From: a virus
Direction: 5' to 3' (one strand)
Length of the DNA: 33,180 nt
Virus record (IMG/VR): IMGVR_UViG_3300014497_000285
Coordinates: 1-33,180 of that record
Positions within the stretch are counted from its first letter, which is position 1. Each line of letters begins with the position of its first letter. Below are positions 31,325 through 33,180 of this stretch, in pieces. The notes under the pieces are model-generated. The model was not told the origin of the DNA and did not search any database. It saw nothing but the letters and a program-made list of their open reading frames with translations. A program made the translations under genes and the position numbers.

Positions 31325-31534
31325 ATGAACAAAACCACCTACAAAAAATCCTTCCAAGCGAAGCTGACTAGCGAAGAAATGCGCCTTGACGCGCTAGTTA
31401 TGGCAGGGAGTCAGCCAGGCGACATTGCACGCGTTTGGAAGTACCGTGGCGGCGTCACCGTAGAGCGCGGCGGCATGGTCGTGCTGAGTGTAAGTCGTGC
31501 GCAGATCGGACTGAACATGGCATTGCCAGGGTGA
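31325..31534 (+). CDS. hypothetical early phage protein
   Basis: The 69-residue protein (MNKTTYKKSFQAKLTSEEMR, then WKYRGGVTVERGGMVVLSVS) is unrecognised. It is basic at the N terminus and beta-rich at the C terminus. It belongs to the tight run of small genes between A and int. Confidence 0.5.
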   Translation: MNKTTYKKSFQAKLTSEEMRLDALVMAGSQPGDIARVWKYRGGVTVERGGMVVLSVSRAQIGLNMALPG

Positions 31535-31570
31535 AGTGCGGCCCGCAAAAAAAGACGAGAGTATCCCCGC

Positions 31571-31855
31571 ATGATGAGCTACCTGAACGAGCAATATTTC
31601 CACGAGTTGGTCTGCATGAGTGACAAGCAACGAAGAAAGCTGTTTTTCGGCCAATTTAATCAATCAACTGAAGCACAAACAAACCATATGGACCAATACC
31701 AAGAATTCTGCCGGCTGCGCGACTACCGCAAGCCTGGCGTCGAAGTGCCGCACCACACCGAGGCCGAAGCATTCGCCTTGGCGGTGCAAAGCAAAGCCTG
31801 CCAAACAGAAGCAGCCCAGCGCAAGAAAAACCCCACCACGAAAGGAATCAAATGA
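31571..31855 (+). CDS. hypothetical early phage protein
   Basis: The 94-residue helical, charged protein (MMSYLNEQYFHELVCMSDKQ, then QYQEFCRLRDYRKPGVEVPH) is unrecognised. Its stop overlaps the excisionase-like gene (ATGA), suggesting coupled expression. Confidence 0.5.
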   Translation: MMSYLNEQYFHELVCMSDKQRRKLFFGQFNQSTEAQTNHMDQYQEFCRLRDYRKPGVEVPHHTEAEAFALAVQSKACQTEAAQRKKNPTTKGIK

Positions 31856-32034
31856 TGAACGAGGACCGAATTATTTACCGCCAGGACTTATACAAGATGC
31901 TGGGCGTTACTTCGGAGACGCTGCGCAGATGGGTCAAGGAAAACAAGCTGCCGCCAGCGGACGTGGCCATAACCCAGCGCACGCTGGGATGGCGCCTGTC
32001 AACGCTCCAAGCCGCTGGGATCAGGCTTCTCTAA
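31852..32034 (+). CDS. excisionase-like helix-turn-helix protein
   Basis: This 60-residue protein is a single MerR/AlpA-like DNA-binding unit: IYRQDLYKMLGVTSETLRRW then VKENKLPPADVAI. Its place right beside int, on the converging strand with a 36-base overlap of the int 3' end, makes an excisionase role likely. In P2 the cox gene product serves as both excisionase and regulator; here the two jobs appear to be split. Confidence 0.65.
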   Translation: MMNEDRIIYRQDLYKMLGVTSETLRRWVKENKLPPADVAITQRTLGWRLSTLQAAGIRLL

Positions 32035-33180
32035 CAGCCAGTCAGCGAAGGCCTGAAGCATGACGCGGCGCTGCTTCAGGTATTCCGCCGAGTTGTACAC
32101 GCCGCGCACGCCGCCGTCCTTGTGCGCGAGCTGCACCTCGACATGGTCCGAGTTGTACTCGTGCTCGTTGGCCCAGGTGGAACCGACCTTGCGCCAGCCA
32201 TGGCCCGTCATCTTGCCCTTGAAGCCGATACGGTGAATGAGGTAAAGAATCGCGTTTTCACTCATGGGGCGGCTACCGCCCCGGTCGTTCGGGAAAACGT
32301 AGATGCTGCCCCGCGAACGCAGCTTCATTTCAGCCAGCAGGTCCAGCGCCTGGGAAGACAGTGGCACGAGGTGCTCGCGGCCTTTCTTCATGCGCTTGCC
32401 CGGTATTCGCCAGACATCGCCCTCCACTTCCGCCCAGGTCATGCGCCGCAGCTCGTCCGTGCGCGTCCACGTCAACGCCAGCAGCTTGCAAGCCAGCACG
32501 GACTGAATTTCATCTTCCAGGGCCAGGCGCTCCATGAACGGATGCACCTCGGCCAGGGCCAGGGCGGCGAACCCTTCGCGCGGCTTGCGGGAAAAGGCGA
32601 CCTTCGAATTGATGTTCGATGCGGGGTTCTCTTCGCAGTGGCCGTGCTGGATGGACCAGTCGAGCACCTGGCCCACCCACATGCGCACGCGCCGGACGTA
32701 CACGGACAGGCCGGCGGCATCCATCGGGCGCAGCGCGGCCATCAAGTCTTCCTTGGTAATTTCACGCACGGTTTTCGGGCCCAGCGTCGGCGAGACGTAC
32801 ATGGCCAGTGCGCGCAGTGCATTGGCCTTGTAGCCGGCGCTGATATCTGTCCGCCCCGCCCAGTAGGTATCGATGGCGGCATCAAGGGTAATGGATGGGC
32901 TGCTTGCCTTGCGCTTGGGCTTGAGGTCTTCGCCGTCGATCAGTCTCAACCGCAAAACGTCGCGGCGCTCGCGCGCTTCCTTGAGGCCGATCAGGGGATA
33001 CGGGCCGATGACGGCAGTTTGCTGCTTGCCCTCGTCGTTACGATAGGCCATGCGCCAAACCTTGTTTCCGCTCGGCAGGACTGCCAGCATCAGGCCGTGG
33101 CCATCGAAGAGCTTGCGCAGCTTGCCGTCATTCGGCGTGGCGCGGCGGCAGTCTGCATCGGTAAGCGTATTGATGGCCAT
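31999..33180 (-). CDS. int: tyrosine integrase with P4-type arm-binding domain
   Basis: The 393-residue protein (P2 Int about 337) has an N-terminal DUF4102/Arm-DNA-binding type domain (about 1-90, FDGHGLMLAVLPSGNKVWRM), a core-binding helical domain (about 95-190) and the catalytic domain. The active-site residues visible are R240 (TRTDELRRMTW), H327 and R330 (TGHGWRK), H353 (LAHKDGG) and nucleophile Y362 (GVYNSAEY). The complete set suggests activity. The gene starts at the window edge, so promoter and attachment site are not visible. Confidence 0.95.
   Translation of the reverse strand: MAINTLTDADCRRATPNDGKLRKLFDGHGLMLAVLPSGNKVWRMAYRNDEGKQQTAVIGPYPLIGLKEARERRDVLRLRLIDGEDLKPKRKASSPSITLDAAIDTYWAGRTDISAGYKANALRALAMYVSPTLGPKTVREITKEDLMAALRPMDAAGLSVYVRRVRMWVGQVLDWSIQHGHCEENPASNINSKVAFSRKPREGFAALALAEVHPFMERLALEDEIQSVLACKLLALTWTRTDELRRMTWAEVEGDVWRIPGKRMKKGREHLVPLSSQALDLLAEMKLRSRGSIYVFPNDRGGSRPMSENAILYLIHRIGFKGKMTGHGWRKVGSTWANEHEYNSDHVEVQLAHKDGGVRGVYNSAEYLKQRRVMLQAFADWLLEKPDPSGLER

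Noticed and set aside
1-33180. tRNA or rRNA genes
   Set aside because: I saw no cloverleaf-like sequence or rRNA segment by eye on either strand; a tRNA att target, if present, is outside the window.

Overview
The window is a nearly complete P2-type temperate myophage (Peduovirus-like) integrated as a prophage, with three blocks of probable cargo genes. The phage genes are G+C-rich with the codon bias of a high-GC proteobacterium. A betaproteobacterial host (Burkholderiales, perhaps Oxalobacteraceae such as Janthinobacterium or Massilia) is my best guess, but nothing in the window proves it.

Layout. 1-1236: a HAD-phosphoribosyltransferase fusion of lower G+C, either left-end cargo or host flank. 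1237-1559: non-coding, with a terminator, a possible cos site and phased short repeats. 1560-4641 (leftward): a zinc-ribbon protein, portal Q and terminase P. 4778-10586 (rightward): O, N, M, L, X, holin, endolysin, Rz with nested Rz1, R and S. 10587-12731: an AT-rich island with an AbiJ-type abortive-infection gene and a three-segment membrane protein, dropped between S and V. 12773-17281: V, W, J, I, tail fibre H and a fibre-assembly protein. 17325-24290: sheath FI (frameshifted), tube FII, E/E' with its slippery site, tape measure T, U and D. 24377-26112 (leftward): four small lower-GC accessory genes, one of them a stand-alone relative of EF-Tu domain III. 26241-26684: repressor (leftward). 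26767-32034 (rightward): ribbon-helix-helix-like regulators, an Ogr/Delta activator, replication endonuclease A and small early proteins, ending in an excisionase-like gene. 31999-33180: integrase (leftward).

How the parts work together. The repressor and the divergent rightward promoter (TTTACA/TATAGT with a 7-2-7 palindrome in its spacer) form the lysis-lysogeny switch. The early operon makes the A nickase for rolling-circle replication and the Ogr-type activator, which should turn on the late operons. The strong dyad between the divergent P and O genes is a candidate late control site. Int and the excisionase-like protein handle integration and excision. Because int starts at the right edge, the attachment site lies outside the window or in the non-coding stretch near the left edge.

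The most noteworthy points are the S-V island with a near-repeat on both sides of its second gene, the HAD-PRTase fusion with substituted HAD catalytic residues, the EF-Tu-domain-III-like protein in a leftward cassette array with a shared 15-bp element, and a one-base deletion in the sheath gene. If the deletion is real, this prophage cannot make a contractile tail.
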